The position numbers were made by a program, and so were the translations under genes. DNA of 64,000 nt from NCBI GenBank assembly GCA_017617235.1, contig JAFZWQ010000024.1, forward strand, positions 1 through 64,000. The letters run 5' to 3'. Positions within the stretch are counted from its first letter, which is position 1, and every line of letters begins with the position of its first letter. Source of the DNA: Bacteroidaceae bacterium. GTDB taxonomy: Bacteria; Bacteroidota; Bacteroidia; Bacteroidales; Bacteroidaceae. The notes below the pieces were generated by a model that was not told where the DNA came from, searched no databases, and saw only the letters and a list, made by a program, of their open reading frames with translations. Shown one piece after another: positions 43,078 to 52,066 of the stretch.

Positions 43078-43671
43078 ATGAAACAATTATTAAGTCTTTT
43101 GTTTGTGATTTGCGCAGTTAACACATTTGCACAAAAAACAGTGGCAGATTACCATAGTGACTATTTTGATAGGGATTATGAAATATCCGTATCCACAGAA
43201 AAAAATGATCCATCTACTATTTCAGACGTTTATATAGAGGTTGCAGGTGAAAGTAAGAATAAAACGGTTACACTTCATTACAAGAATCCGTTGTTGTTTT
43301 TATCTTCTCTAAAAGAAGTGCGCAATAAATATTCAGAATGGGCGAAGATTGCAGAAGATAATCATATTACAGAAATGACCAAGGAAATACCTGTAAATAT
43401 GCCTAAAGTAACAGTATGTTGGTATGGAATAAAATGGTACTTCGCATTTGATAAGCGTCTAAACTTTGATTTTATAATTTTAGATAGCGGTAAAAAGATT
43501 ATTGTGATGACGGCAAAAGTTACTGCATCATCAAACGAATATATTGACCAAAAATTCTACTGGGTATTCCAATCTGTAACAGAACTAGATGAGTTTATTG
43601 ACAAATTAAATTATCCTAAGTTTATAGAAAAACTTAATGTAAATTCTAATAATGCAGACCTATTTCAATAA
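43078..43671 (+). CDS. Secreted protein of unknown function (low GC)
   Basis: 197 residues with a signal peptide (NTFAQ). No domain recognised; the mature protein is Lys/Asn/Ile-rich and predicted mostly beta with a short C-terminal helix (V-T-E-L-D-E-F-I-D-K-L). The A+T content is clearly higher than that of the neighbouring core genes, as is the region just upstream, which suggests horizontal acquisition. A perfect terminator follows. Nothing in the context points to a role. Confidence 0.72.
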   Translation: MKQLLSLLFVICAVNTFAQKTVADYHSDYFDRDYEISVSTEKNDPSTISDVYIEVAGESKNKTVTLHYKNPLLFLSSLKEVRNKYSEWAKIAEDNHITEMTKEIPVNMPKVTVCWYGIKWYFAFDKRLNFDFIILDSGKKIIVMTAKVTASSNEYIDQKFYWVFQSVTELDEFIDKLNYPKFIEKLNVNSNNADLFQ

Positions 43672-43725
43672 ATAAATTATTGGAACATAGGACCGAGTAA
43701 TCGTCTTACATAGGACTATTGAAAG

Positions 43726-43770
43726 GAAGTCCATTAGCGAGCCAAGCGGCAGACTAATGGACTTCTTTCT
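43726..43770 (+). terminator. Terminator after the 43078-43671 gene
   Basis: Perfect 12-bp arms (43726-43737 with 43754-43765), 16-base loop, then TTTCTTG. Confidence 0.75.
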
Positions 43771-43877
43771 TGTACATAGGTAATGCGCCGAAAGGAAGAC
43801 TCATAGTGTGCAATAATGTTCACTAAGGGAATGGGGGATTTTGTTATTGTTAGAAAATGTTTACAGGACTTGTGACG

Positions 43878-44522
43878 TTACAACAGGGATTTTATATATG
43901 TCTCAATATCCCTGGCTGTTACATCGTACACAGGTTGCAAATGAGTAAACAGCTCGTCTTTCCGGAACAAGTCCCCATTCGTCAGCATAGCCATCAAGCC
44001 CTTTGTCTTCAGCTTATATCCGGAATGTTCTAGAGCCATAGGTATCAGTTTGTGGATATCAGTGCCATTCTTCAGGATGGAGTAGATGTCATAATAGTCA
44101 CGGAACTTGCTGCGACGCATCATTGCTTCCATCTTCATGACACCGATTGACTCCACATCTGCCAGCCGGATGTTATTCAAGTAAGGAATTTCCTGCATCG
44201 TTGCTATCCTTTTACGAGGAGCTGCATAGAACGAAATTTTCACCCCATCGACTACAAATAGCACTTGGTCGAAGCCTGCCACCTGTACATCTTGTACCTC
44301 TCCAATTGTTGCAAGCTCACGTTGAATCGAAGGCCATCCGATATCAAGCGTATCATCTTTCCCCTGTTGCCATCGCATAAAATCCAAATCCTCACTCTGA
44401 CGGGTCTTCAACTGGATAGATAAAGCCGTCCCACCTACCAGCACAAAAGGTTTGATGCACTCAAGCCTACTTACAGCCTCAATGAGTCTGCCTGTATGTG
44501 GGGCAAGGGGTTGTGGATTCAT
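43878..44522 (-). CDS. AbiEii/AbiGii-type nucleotidyltransferase toxin
   Basis: 214 residues. The nucleotidyltransferase motif LVGGTALSIQLKTRQSEDLDF (28-48) holds the G-G-T/S and D-x-D-like acidic pair, and the later K-F-R-D-Y-Y-D-I (139-146) is the usual AbiEii K-x-x-D-x-x-D segment. AbiEii proteins are toxins of type IV toxin-antitoxin and phage-abortive systems that modify nucleic acid or tRNA ends. It starts with a 4-base ATGA overlap behind its partner gene. At 214 residues it is shorter than classical AbiEii, but the short form is common next to this type of partner. Confidence 0.85.
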   Translation of the reverse strand: MNPQPLAPHTGRLIEAVSRLECIKPFVLVGGTALSIQLKTRQSEDLDFMRWQQGKDDTLDIGWPSIQRELATIGEVQDVQVAGFDQVLFVVDGVKISFYAAPRKRIATMQEIPYLNNIRLADVESIGVMKMEAMMRRSKFRDYYDIYSILKNGTDIHKLIPMALEHSGYKLKTKGLMAMLTNGDLFRKDELFTHLQPVYDVTARDIETYIKSLL

Positions 44523-44860
44523 GCTGCAAGACGTTTATTAAGTTGTCGGGTAGCCATCGCTTTTACGTAACTGCGAGGCTGCTTGGCGTGGAAATAGTAC
44601 CAGGCGAAGAAGTAGTTCAAGTTAAAGAAACGCTCACCCTGAGCCACTACGTTCTCTATCCAAGCTTGTTTCACCGTCTTATAGTCGAAGAGTCGGAAGA
44701 GCAGATTGATTTCATCGATGTCAAGATATAGCATCACCAACTCTACCAGCACATCGTTGGGGATGTTCTGAATAGAGTCGTTCTCATAGCTCCACAGGCA
44801 GTGCTCCTGCTTCAGTTTTTCGATGAGATATGACTTGATATCAATATTATCGTTCTTCAT
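44519..44860 (-). CDS. Probable antitoxin partner of the AbiEii-type toxin
   Basis: 113 residues from the ATG at 44860, chosen because the promoter box lies just upstream; a Met ten codons earlier would put the -7 box inside the gene. Mostly helical. It is not an AbiEi winged-helix antitoxin; the pattern W-S-Y-E-N-D-S-I-Q-N-I-P-N-D-V-L-V-E-L-V-M-L-Y-L with a later F-D-Y-K-T-V-K-Q-A-W resembles the small DUF6922-like proteins that precede short AbiEii genes. Antitoxin role is inferred from gene order, overlap and size. Confidence 0.62.
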   Translation of the reverse strand: MKNDNIDIKSYLIEKLKQEHCLWSYENDSIQNIPNDVLVELVMLYLDIDEINLLFRLFDYKTVKQAWIENVVAQGERFFNLNYFFAWYYFHAKQPRSYVKAMATRQLNKRLAA

Positions 44861-44867
44861 TCTGCTG

Positions 44868-44899
44868 CAAAAATAGCAACTATTTCCCATACGTGCAAA
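44868..44899 (-). promoter_or_regulatory. Promoter TTTG-N20-TATTTTTG of the toxin-antitoxin pair
   Basis: On the minus strand: TTTG at 44896-44899, 20-base spacer, TATTTTTG at 44868-44875, 7 bases before the ATG. Both boxes match the Bacteroidetes consensus. Confidence 0.8.
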
Positions 44900-44929
44900 T
44901 ATTCCAATCGTTTTGTACGGAGTGGGGGA

Positions 44930-47380
44930 TTAGAAATGAACGCTAAGGGTGGCACCGAGCTGGCGGGATGTTCCGCGCTGGGCGAAGAAGAGTTGGGTGC
45001 CTGTGGCATTGCTGTCGAAAGCGAAGGTGTTGTAGCGTGTGTCCGTGAGGTTGCGTCCCCATAGGTTCAGGGAGATGTCTTTTGCGAAATCCAGTCGGAT
45101 GTGTGCCCCCAGAACGGCGTAAAACGACTGAGCATAGGAATTTGCTTCGTCCCAATAGGTTTTGCCTTGGGCACTGACATTTGCCCCAAGGGTGAGTGCG
45201 CGACAGGCCTTTGAGGAGAATGGTATGCGATAGTCGGCACGTGCAGCCAATGTGTGGGCCGGCACAAAGGGCACGAGATTGTCGCGATAGGAAACGGTTT
45301 TGCCATCGATGACATCCTCGAACTGACGAAAGGCTGCGTGGGTGTATCCGTAAGAAAGATGGTAGGACAGGCGGTTGTCGTGGGCAAAGCCGTGTAGCGA
45401 CAGTTCCATGCCACAACTGTAACTCTGGGCCGCATTCACCGTCAGTCTGCCGTAGCCGTAGTTGTTGGCAAACTTCGACACCTGCTGGTTGTGCACCTCC
45501 ATGTAGTAAAGGGCTGCATCGAGCTGCAGACGATGGCGGAAGAGGTTGAGATGGGTGCCCAGTTCGTAGTTCCACGATGTTTCGGGTTTATAGCGGATGG
45601 CATCACATATCTGCGCATAGTCCTTGGCGCTGTGGCTGACAACGAGGTCGGCACGTGCATTCTGGGCTTGCATGCGCAATTCGGGCTGCAGGATGTCGCT
45701 GAACGACTGAATGTTGTATCCCCCTGCACGATATCCTTTGTTAAAGGAGGCGTAAAGGTAACCCTTCTCCTGTTCTCCCGTGGGAGAGAGCTTTCCCAAC
45801 TGATAGCGCAAGGCGGCCTTGGGCAACAGCTGGTTGAAGAAGTCGGCGTCCCTGTGGGTGAGGATGTCTGTAATCCGCGCATCGACATTTGTGCCCAGCA
45901 CACTCTCCACGATGTGCGCCTCGGCTCCCGTGTTGTAATCGATGGCAACGTGGCTGAGGTCGTAGCGCAGGCCAAGGGTCGCCGTCAGTCGGTCGGTTAT
46001 CTGGTAACTGCTTTCGTGGAAGAGTCCCAGATTCTGCTGGGGGGTGGAGAAATGGCCGAAGATGGGGTCGTCGATATCCATGCGGATGTGTACGCCACCA
46101 CGTGCCTCGATGTCAGCAGCCGTCTCGGCATCGGCCTGGGCCAGCGCTGCATCGCGCGACATGCCCTGTTCCATCAGTTCCGTCATTCGACGGCCCGACA
46201 TAGCGTTGAACATCCCGTTGTAGGCATAGTCCTGGATGGTCTGGGACAGGTAGTTGTTCATAGCCGGACGGAAGATGACAGGAGCATCCACCTTTTGCCA
46301 GAGCGCAGAGAAGAATACGCCCGAAGTCCACTGCCACCGTTTCTTCTGACCCTTCATGGTCACTTCCTCCGTCATGGCCTGCTGACGCTGGTGTTGGTTC
46401 ATGCGCATGAGGTCGGCCTGGGTGTAGTCGATATCCATGTGCATGTGGTCACGCAGATATTGGAAACTGGTGGTGCTGGAGAGGGTGAATTTCCTGGTCT
46501 TCCACTGCAGGGAAATTCCAGTAGTTAGCAGATGGCGCAGGTAGTCGCTCTCGTAATCGGATGTGGGCAGGGCCGTGTGTCCCGTTGCGGTAGTGAGTTG
46601 TCCATAGGGGAATCCACGCTGGTTCACCCATTGGTAGTCGGCTGTGTAGTCGAGGGACAGCGAATCTGTGGGACGATAGACGAGTCGCAGTCGTCCTCCG
46701 GCCTCGTTGCTGAGGTCGGCACGTTCCCCTGTTGTCTGGTTCCGAAAGAAACCCTGCTGCCCGTCGTAGAACGATGCCACGGCTAGTCCCAAGTGCTCGT
46801 TGAAACGGTGGTAATGGGCCGCTTCGGCATTGCGGTAACCATAGGTGCCGCCACTTGCGCTGATGTCCGTTCCCTGATAGGTCATGGGGTTGCGCGAGTA
46901 CATGCGCACCAGTCCGCCCTCCGAATTCATGCCGTAGAGTGTCCCCTGTGCACCCCGCAATACATCCACGCGCTCCAGTCCATAGGTGTGGAAGTTGTAC
47001 ATGCTCTTGGTGACGAGGGGAATGCCGTCAACGTACATGCCGATGGCCGAACTGCCCTCCTTGGCTCCAATGCCTCGGATGTAGGCCGACGAGGTGTAGC
47101 GCGAACCGTATTCGGGCATGACGAACGTGGGGACATAGAGGCTGACTTCGCGGATGTCGCGCAGTCCCAGCGCCTTCAGGTCGCCAGCTGAGAACATGGT
47201 GCTGCTGAGCGGTTGCGTGCGCAATCGGCCGCTTTCTTTGGGCTGGGCCACAACGACTACTTGGTCGAGGTCTATAACCCGTGAGGTGTCGGCGATTACT
47301 ATACTAACGTTTTCAGCACGAAGGCCCGTGAAGGCTATCGTGCTGAAAAACATATAAATCAATCCTTTTACCTTATGCAT
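44930..47380 (-). CDS. TonB-dependent outer membrane receptor
   Basis: 816 residues. Signal peptide about 1-22, then a V-V-V-V-A-Q-P-K TonB-box-like segment (about 40-47), a plug domain (about 50-165, with Y-V-D-G-I-P-L and D-V-L-R-G-A-Q-G-T-L-Y-G) and a beta-barrel ending L-S-V-H-F. Lacks the carboxypeptidase-regulatory prefix of SusC proteins, so it is of the siderophore/cobalamin/haem class. It lies 6 bases behind a calycin-like lipoprotein gene, a pair expected to act together at the outer membrane. The ligand is not known. Confidence 0.94.
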   Translation of the reverse strand: MHKVKGLIYMFFSTIAFTGLRAENVSIVIADTSRVIDLDQVVVVAQPKESGRLRTQPLSSTMFSAGDLKALGLRDIREVSLYVPTFVMPEYGSRYTSSAYIRGIGAKEGSSAIGMYVDGIPLVTKSMYNFHTYGLERVDVLRGAQGTLYGMNSEGGLVRMYSRNPMTYQGTDISASGGTYGYRNAEAAHYHRFNEHLGLAVASFYDGQQGFFRNQTTGERADLSNEAGGRLRLVYRPTDSLSLDYTADYQWVNQRGFPYGQLTTATGHTALPTSDYESDYLRHLLTTGISLQWKTRKFTLSSTTSFQYLRDHMHMDIDYTQADLMRMNQHQRQQAMTEEVTMKGQKKRWQWTSGVFFSALWQKVDAPVIFRPAMNNYLSQTIQDYAYNGMFNAMSGRRMTELMEQGMSRDAALAQADAETAADIEARGGVHIRMDIDDPIFGHFSTPQQNLGLFHESSYQITDRLTATLGLRYDLSHVAIDYNTGAEAHIVESVLGTNVDARITDILTHRDADFFNQLLPKAALRYQLGKLSPTGEQEKGYLYASFNKGYRAGGYNIQSFSDILQPELRMQAQNARADLVVSHSAKDYAQICDAIRYKPETSWNYELGTHLNLFRHRLQLDAALYYMEVHNQQVSKFANNYGYGRLTVNAAQSYSCGMELSLHGFAHDNRLSYHLSYGYTHAAFRQFEDVIDGKTVSYRDNLVPFVPAHTLAARADYRIPFSSKACRALTLGANVSAQGKTYWDEANSYAQSFYAVLGAHIRLDFAKDISLNLWGRNLTDTRYNTFAFDSNATGTQLFFAQRGTSRQLGATLSVHF

Positions 47381-47386
47381 GCAATA

Positions 47387-47890
47387 TTATTCGGTGGGCA
47401 TATCACCTGTCTGGAAGGCGAACTGCATCTCGCCGTGACCACCCGCCACACTCATGTTTGCCTTTATGAAGACCTTCAGGTCTTTCAGGTCGGAGCTGAC
47501 AAATGCGCTGTCCACGCTACAGGGAAATTCCTGTGTGCCGCCCTGTCGCACATCGTTCATTTCGAACGTGCCATCACCGCCTCCGAAAACATATCCTTCG
47601 GTAACCATTGCAGGCTTGATGCCCTTGATGGTGGCAACGCCCCAGGTTTTGTTCTTGAAGATGGCAGTCAGCGTCTTGTCGCTGGCCAATGCTAGGGTGA
47701 GTGTATCGTTCGCATAGTCCTTGTTGACCATATTGCTTTGAAGTCGAGTCCAACCTGTGTATGTGCCCGCAACGGCTTTCGCTGCAATCTCGCTCTCGTG
47801 GGTTACGGGTATCTCGTCGTCGCCACAGGCCACGAACAGACATGCGCCCAATGCGAAGGCAATAAATGCGAAGAATTTATTCAGTTTCAT
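47387..47890 (-). CDS. Calycin-like lipoprotein
   Basis: 167 residues from the ATG at 47890 (MKLNKFFAF); the frame upstream to 47950 crosses the promoter. Lipobox LFVAC (Cys22) followed by GDDE. The mature part, about 140 residues, is beta-rich with A-G-T-Y-T-G-W at its start, the usual opening of Bacteroidales calycin-like barrels that bind small hydrophobic ligands. It is co-transcribed with the TonB receptor, and its promoter carries a perfect 12-bp inverted repeat. Confidence 0.75.
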   Translation of the reverse strand: MKLNKFFAFIAFALGACLFVACGDDEIPVTHESEIAAKAVAGTYTGWTRLQSNMVNKDYANDTLTLALASDKTLTAIFKNKTWGVATIKGIKPAMVTEGYVFGGGDGTFEMNDVRQGGTQEFPCSVDSAFVSSDLKDLKVFIKANMSVAGGHGEMQFAFQTGDMPTE

Positions 47891-47919
47891 CTTATTCTGT
47901 ACTGTTTGGTTTTCGAGTG

Positions 47920-47958
47920 CAAAGTTAATGAGGATTGCCGATATGTGCAATCCTCATT
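47920..47958 (-). promoter_or_regulatory. Promoter box with overlapping perfect inverted repeat (possible operator)
   Basis: Minus-strand TAACTTTG at 47920-47927 abuts a perfect 12-bp inverted repeat (47927-47938 with 47947-47958, 8-base spacer) lying where the -33 box would be. There is no T-run, so it is more like a repressor site than a terminator, although it also follows the end of the gene at 47996. Confidence 0.6.
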
Positions 47959-47995
47959 TATTATGATTTTGACTGAAAAGGACGAGGGGAACGTG

Positions 47996-50900
47996 TTAAT
48001 GGGCAAGACGTTTCGTCTGGTTCTGGATGTAGAGGGAACCACGTTGGGGGCGCCCCTGAAGGCGACGTCCCGTCAGGTCGTAGGCCGTTGTCGAGGACAT
48101 GGGAGAAAGGGCAGAGGCAACCATCGTTGTGGTGTTGATGTAATCGTTGACGCTGGCCACGAAGTTGATGTCGTGGATTTCGCACGAACCGTCGCTTTTG
48201 CTCGAGGTCAGTCCGAAGATGGTCTGTCCCATGCAGATGCTGGGACGGTCGCCTGTGAAGTTTCCGTACAGGCCGCTTGTTGTCATGTTCCAGGCCACAA
48301 GGGTCTGTTTGCTGCCATCCACGGTAATGGTCTTCACCGTTGTGGGTTTAACCTGCGAGCCCTGGTTCGCGCCATTCAACCACCACAAGTATGAATTCCC
48401 GTCGGTAGTGCTTAGGTTCGAACCGCGCACCACCAGAAACTTTTGGGCTTTGTCGATGTCATAGTCCAGTTCTTGATACTTCAGCATCAGGGCGATATTG
48501 TTGGCCCCCGTGCTCTTTGCCTTGATTACGTTGCGCTCCAAATCGTAGGTGATGTTGTTGGCCGAAATGCGGTTGGCATCGCCCGTCGTCCAGTCCTGTG
48601 CCCTGAACTGATAGGCATTAGCGTTGGCGTTGTAGCCCTTCACCAGTCGCAGGTAGTAGAGACCGGGATTCAGGGTTCCGGCATTGGCCGACAGACGCAC
48701 TATGAACTTCTCCTTGGCTGCTCCGTTCTTGGTCAGCAGGTTGTCAGGAATGGGATATTCGATGTTGAAGAAACCATTGCTGTCGGCATTCTTCACGGAT
48801 TCGGGGATGACGATATCGGCAATCTTCTTTCCATCGACAAGTAGCGTTGCCTTGCGTCCCTTGTCGGCTGTGGTGAAGCGGCACATGATGGCTAACGAGT
48901 CGGTTATTCCTTCCTTATTATATAGTGCATACTGCACATATCCACCGCTCTGGGCATCGCGATAACTTTCGCCGTTGTAAACGCCCTTGTTAGAATCACT
49001 CGAATATTTGTACTCGTGGCCAGCCTCGCTCTGCTGTTCGCCAGGAGCCACGAAGTCCAGCGTACGGGCCTGCAGAGCTTCGTTCTCAGCTTCCGTCTTC
49101 GCCATCGAACTGTTGGCAAAGTTCTCAGCCGTCTGTTGGTACCAGTAGCACATATAGCGGCTGTGGTGGATGCTGTAGAAAGGCACCAACGTCAGATTCT
49201 GCCATTTGTAGGTCTCCACACCTTCGCGACTGGCATCGATGGTGAACTGCAGCTTCGACAGGTCGACGGGCTGGATGCGACTGAGCACATTGGCACGCTC
49301 GCCAATGAGCAGGGGGGCATAGAGCAGGTTCTTCGACGAGCCCATTGCGCCTGGGGCGTGGTCCATACGTCCGGCACCGGCATATTCATTCTGTAGCTTT
49401 TCGTACACCAGCCCCGTGGCTTCAGCCTCTTGCTGGGAAACGGCTGTGGTCTGGGCACCCAGCAGGATGGGACCATAGCTAAAGGCGATGTAGTCGCCAT
49501 AGTTGGGACATTCCTCGTAGCGGACTTCCATGGGCAGGGTCAGGGTAATCTTGTCGCCCACCTGCCAGTCGCGTGTCTCCTTAACGTAACTAGCCTTGCC
49601 CTTTTCGACGGTAATGTCAACGGGGGAACCATTGACGGCAAGGGCAAAGCCTTCACCGGCCCATGCGGGATGACGTAGGGCAACGGTGTAGTGACCGGCC
49701 TTGCCGATGGTCAGAGTGGTTGTATTGCTGTAGGGGAATTGGGTCTCCTGGGTAACGATGAATTCATCGCTTTCCAGCTTTGAGGGGGTAAAGAGGTTCA
49801 CGTAAAGTGTTTCGCTGCCGTCGTGGGTGTAGATGAAATGCCCGTATTTCGAGTGGTTCTCCATGCCCGTACCCACACAACACCACATACCTTGGTTGGG
49901 CTGTGAATAGATGCGGTAGCCCTGTGGACGCAGGGTGGTGAAGTAAACATAGCCGCCCGTCGTGGGGTCTTGGGTGGAGAGGATGTGATTCCACATGGCC
50001 TTCTCGTAGAAGTCGGCATACTTGGCATCGCCTGTGCGGTCGCTCATCATCTCTGAAAGCTTCAGCATGTTGTTCGTATTGCACGATTCGGGACCGTCCA
50101 GATTGTCGATGTAACGGTTGGAATTGGCTACGGACAGGAAGTGCTCGCCCACCGAGTTGCCACCGATGCATACCGTTCGGTTCTGGGCCACATCCGTCCA
50201 GAAATTCTCGGCAGCCTTCCTGTAGGTGGTGGAGGTGCTGCTCTGTTCGTAGATGCGTTCCATTCCTATGAACTTGGGCACCTGAGTGTTGGCATGCTTA
50301 CCATCGAGGAACGTTTTGTTCAGCGTCTGCATGCCGTTGAGCATGGCCTTGTGGGTATATTTCTTGGCAGCCGTCAGGTACTTCTTGTCGCCAAACAGCT
50401 GATAGGCATCCAGCATAGATTCGTTCATGCCGCCGTGCTCGCAGTTCAGGAAACCCTCGAAAGCATCGTCGCTGACTTTAGCTACGAGGTTTACACTCCA
50501 GTCCGACAGTTTACGGAACATTTCCTTGGCTACCTCGCTGTTGCCATAGAGATAGGCGTCGCGCAGTCCGGCCAACACCTTGTGCTGACAGTAGAAAGGC
50601 ACCCAGCCCCAGTGATTTTGGATGGCAGAAAGGTCACCCTTGTAAAGCGCCTTCCAGTCGTCGTTGATGGGCTGTCCGCCTAGGAATCCATACAGTCCCT
50701 CGGTGTTCTGGTCGTATTGGTCCTGGCAGTCCTTCATTACCTTCAGCATGTAGTCCATGCGCTCCTTCAACTGGTCCCGTGTCTGATTGTCGCGACAGGC
50801 GGCATAGGCCAGCGCCAGTGCCGACAGATAGTGTCCACCCACGTGCCCACTCAGGTCGAATGAGGAATCGCCCCAGTTGGGGAAGATGGGGTGTTTCGTC

Positions 50901-51157
50901 AGCCATTGGTAATAGGGCGACGAGGTATTCGTCGTGCTGCTGAGGCCTGCCTGGCGCACAAAAGGTGACAGCAGACGGTCCACATCGTATTGCATCAGCA
51001 TCTGGATGTTCAGGTCCATAGCCGTCTTCATCGGGCCGTCGAGCAGAGTTACTTGCTCCAGGTCGAAATGCTTGGGATAAATCTCGCGCTGAGCATTAGT
51101 CTGACCCAGCGCTGTCAGCGTCAGGACTCCTGCCAAAAGGATGTTTCTCAGTCTCAT
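47996..51157 (-). CDS. GH127/GH146-type beta-L-arabinofuranosidase with C-terminal tail
   Basis: 1053 residues. Signal peptide about 1-22 (NAQ). The (alpha/alpha)6 domain is shown by VTLLDGP, GHVGGHYLSALALAYA, L-Y-G-F-L-G-G-Q-P, E-H-G-G-M-N-E, and the WCCVGTGMENHSKYG segment, whose cysteines bind zinc in GH127/146 and include the nucleophile. A beta-sandwich follows, then about 250 residues that look like carbohydrate-binding modules (the DUF6805-type G-L-Y-Y-L-R-L-V-K-G). The C-terminus has the tail A-Y-D-L-T-G-R-R-L...L-Y-I-Q-N. Removes L-arabinofuranose from pectic arabinan or glycoproteins. Which of GH127 or GH146 is not settled. Confidence 0.9.
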   Translation of the reverse strand: MRLRNILLAGVLTLTALGQTNAQREIYPKHFDLEQVTLLDGPMKTAMDLNIQMLMQYDVDRLLSPFVRQAGLSSTTNTSSPYYQWLTKHPIFPNWGDSSFDLSGHVGGHYLSALALAYAACRDNQTRDQLKERMDYMLKVMKDCQDQYDQNTEGLYGFLGGQPINDDWKALYKGDLSAIQNHWGWVPFYCQHKVLAGLRDAYLYGNSEVAKEMFRKLSDWSVNLVAKVSDDAFEGFLNCEHGGMNESMLDAYQLFGDKKYLTAAKKYTHKAMLNGMQTLNKTFLDGKHANTQVPKFIGMERIYEQSSTSTTYRKAAENFWTDVAQNRTVCIGGNSVGEHFLSVANSNRYIDNLDGPESCNTNNMLKLSEMMSDRTGDAKYADFYEKAMWNHILSTQDPTTGGYVYFTTLRPQGYRIYSQPNQGMWCCVGTGMENHSKYGHFIYTHDGSETLYVNLFTPSKLESDEFIVTQETQFPYSNTTTLTIGKAGHYTVALRHPAWAGEGFALAVNGSPVDITVEKGKASYVKETRDWQVGDKITLTLPMEVRYEECPNYGDYIAFSYGPILLGAQTTAVSQQEAEATGLVYEKLQNEYAGAGRMDHAPGAMGSSKNLLYAPLLIGERANVLSRIQPVDLSKLQFTIDASREGVETYKWQNLTLVPFYSIHHSRYMCYWYQQTAENFANSSMAKTEAENEALQARTLDFVAPGEQQSEAGHEYKYSSDSNKGVYNGESYRDAQSGGYVQYALYNKEGITDSLAIMCRFTTADKGRKATLLVDGKKIADIVIPESVKNADSNGFFNIEYPIPDNLLTKNGAAKEKFIVRLSANAGTLNPGLYYLRLVKGYNANANAYQFRAQDWTTGDANRISANNITYDLERNVIKAKSTGANNIALMLKYQELDYDIDKAQKFLVVRGSNLSTTDGNSYLWWLNGANQGSQVKPTTVKTITVDGSKQTLVAWNMTTSGLYGNFTGDRPSICMGQTIFGLTSSKSDGSCEIHDINFVASVNDYINTTTMVASALSPMSSTTAYDLTGRRLQGRPQRGSLYIQNQTKRLAH

Positions 51158-51178
51158 AGTATTTGGGGTATTATGGGA

Positions 51179-52009
51179 TTATCGGATGACTTTCGTAAAC
51201 ACAGGGGCTTCACCTTCTACCACCGTCACATACACCTGCATCTCCCCGGCTGCCGGCATCTGTGGACCACCCTCACGAGGCAGGTCGACGGCCGTGAACA
51301 GATACTCCGTACCCTCGGGAATGGGACGTGAGCTTACGGTTTTGGCCTGGGCATGAATCATGGGGTATCCGTCGACGGCAGCATCGAAGATGGCTGCTTC
51401 CTCGGCACTTGCCTCATGGGACTCGGGGAACTCCTCCAACGGAGTGTACTCGCCCTCGATGAAACCGCCTGCCTTCAGGAATTGGTCAACCTCCTTGGGC
51501 ACGGCTGTCATTCGGGCGGCACGCACACCGTAGCCAGGCAGAATCTCGGCATTGGGCTGTTTTTCGGTCAGGTCTTTGACACTCGACTCCAGTCCACCGC
51601 TGCCGAAGGTGCAGAACGGCACAACTTTCTTTCCGCTCAGGTCAGCCTGGTTCAGGAACGCAGCAACAGGCGGGGCATAAGTGCCGAACCAAATGGGGTA
51701 GCCAATGAAGATGATATCGTATTGACTCAGGTCGACCGTGATGGGCTGAATCTCCGGAACAATGCCTTGTTCACGTTCCTGCATGCAACGTCCGATGGTT
51801 GCCTGGAAGTCTCCGTCGTAGGGTTTCGAAGCTACTATCTCCTCGATGTCTGCTCCCAGTTTCGTGGTGATTTCTTCGGCCACCGTCTTCGTATTTCCCG
51901 TCTGCGAATAATAAAGCACCAGAATCTTCGGTTCCACTTTCTTTGTGCTGCACGACAGGGCAGCCATCATTGCTGCCACCAGGGCCAGCATCTGTTTCCA
52001 CGTTCTCAT
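51179..52009 (-). CDS. Flavodoxin-fold lipoprotein
   Basis: 276 residues. Lipoprotein signal (ALSCS, Cys20). The FMN-phosphate loop YYSQTGNTK (34-42) and the second flavodoxin segment IIFIGYPIWFGTYAPPV are clear, with G-S-G-G-L-E-S-S as third loop. The C-terminal 80 residues past the fold are of unknown role. A flavodoxin outside the cytoplasm is unusual, but such lipoproteins occur in Bacteroides. It lies 21 bases upstream of the arabinofuranosidase gene. Confidence 0.88.
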   Translation of the reverse strand: MRTWKQMLALVAAMMAALSCSTKKVEPKILVLYYSQTGNTKTVAEEITTKLGADIEEIVASKPYDGDFQATIGRCMQEREQGIVPEIQPITVDLSQYDIIFIGYPIWFGTYAPPVAAFLNQADLSGKKVVPFCTFGSGGLESSVKDLTEKQPNAEILPGYGVRAARMTAVPKEVDQFLKAGGFIEGEYTPLEEFPESHEASAEEAAIFDAAVDGYPMIHAQAKTVSSRPIPEGTEYLFTAVDLPREGGPQMPAAGEMQVYVTVVEGEAPVFTKVIR

Positions 52010-52066
52010 ATCTATTTGTATTAAAGGTTTCTACTCTACCAATGTAAGGGTTTTATAGGGGTGAGG

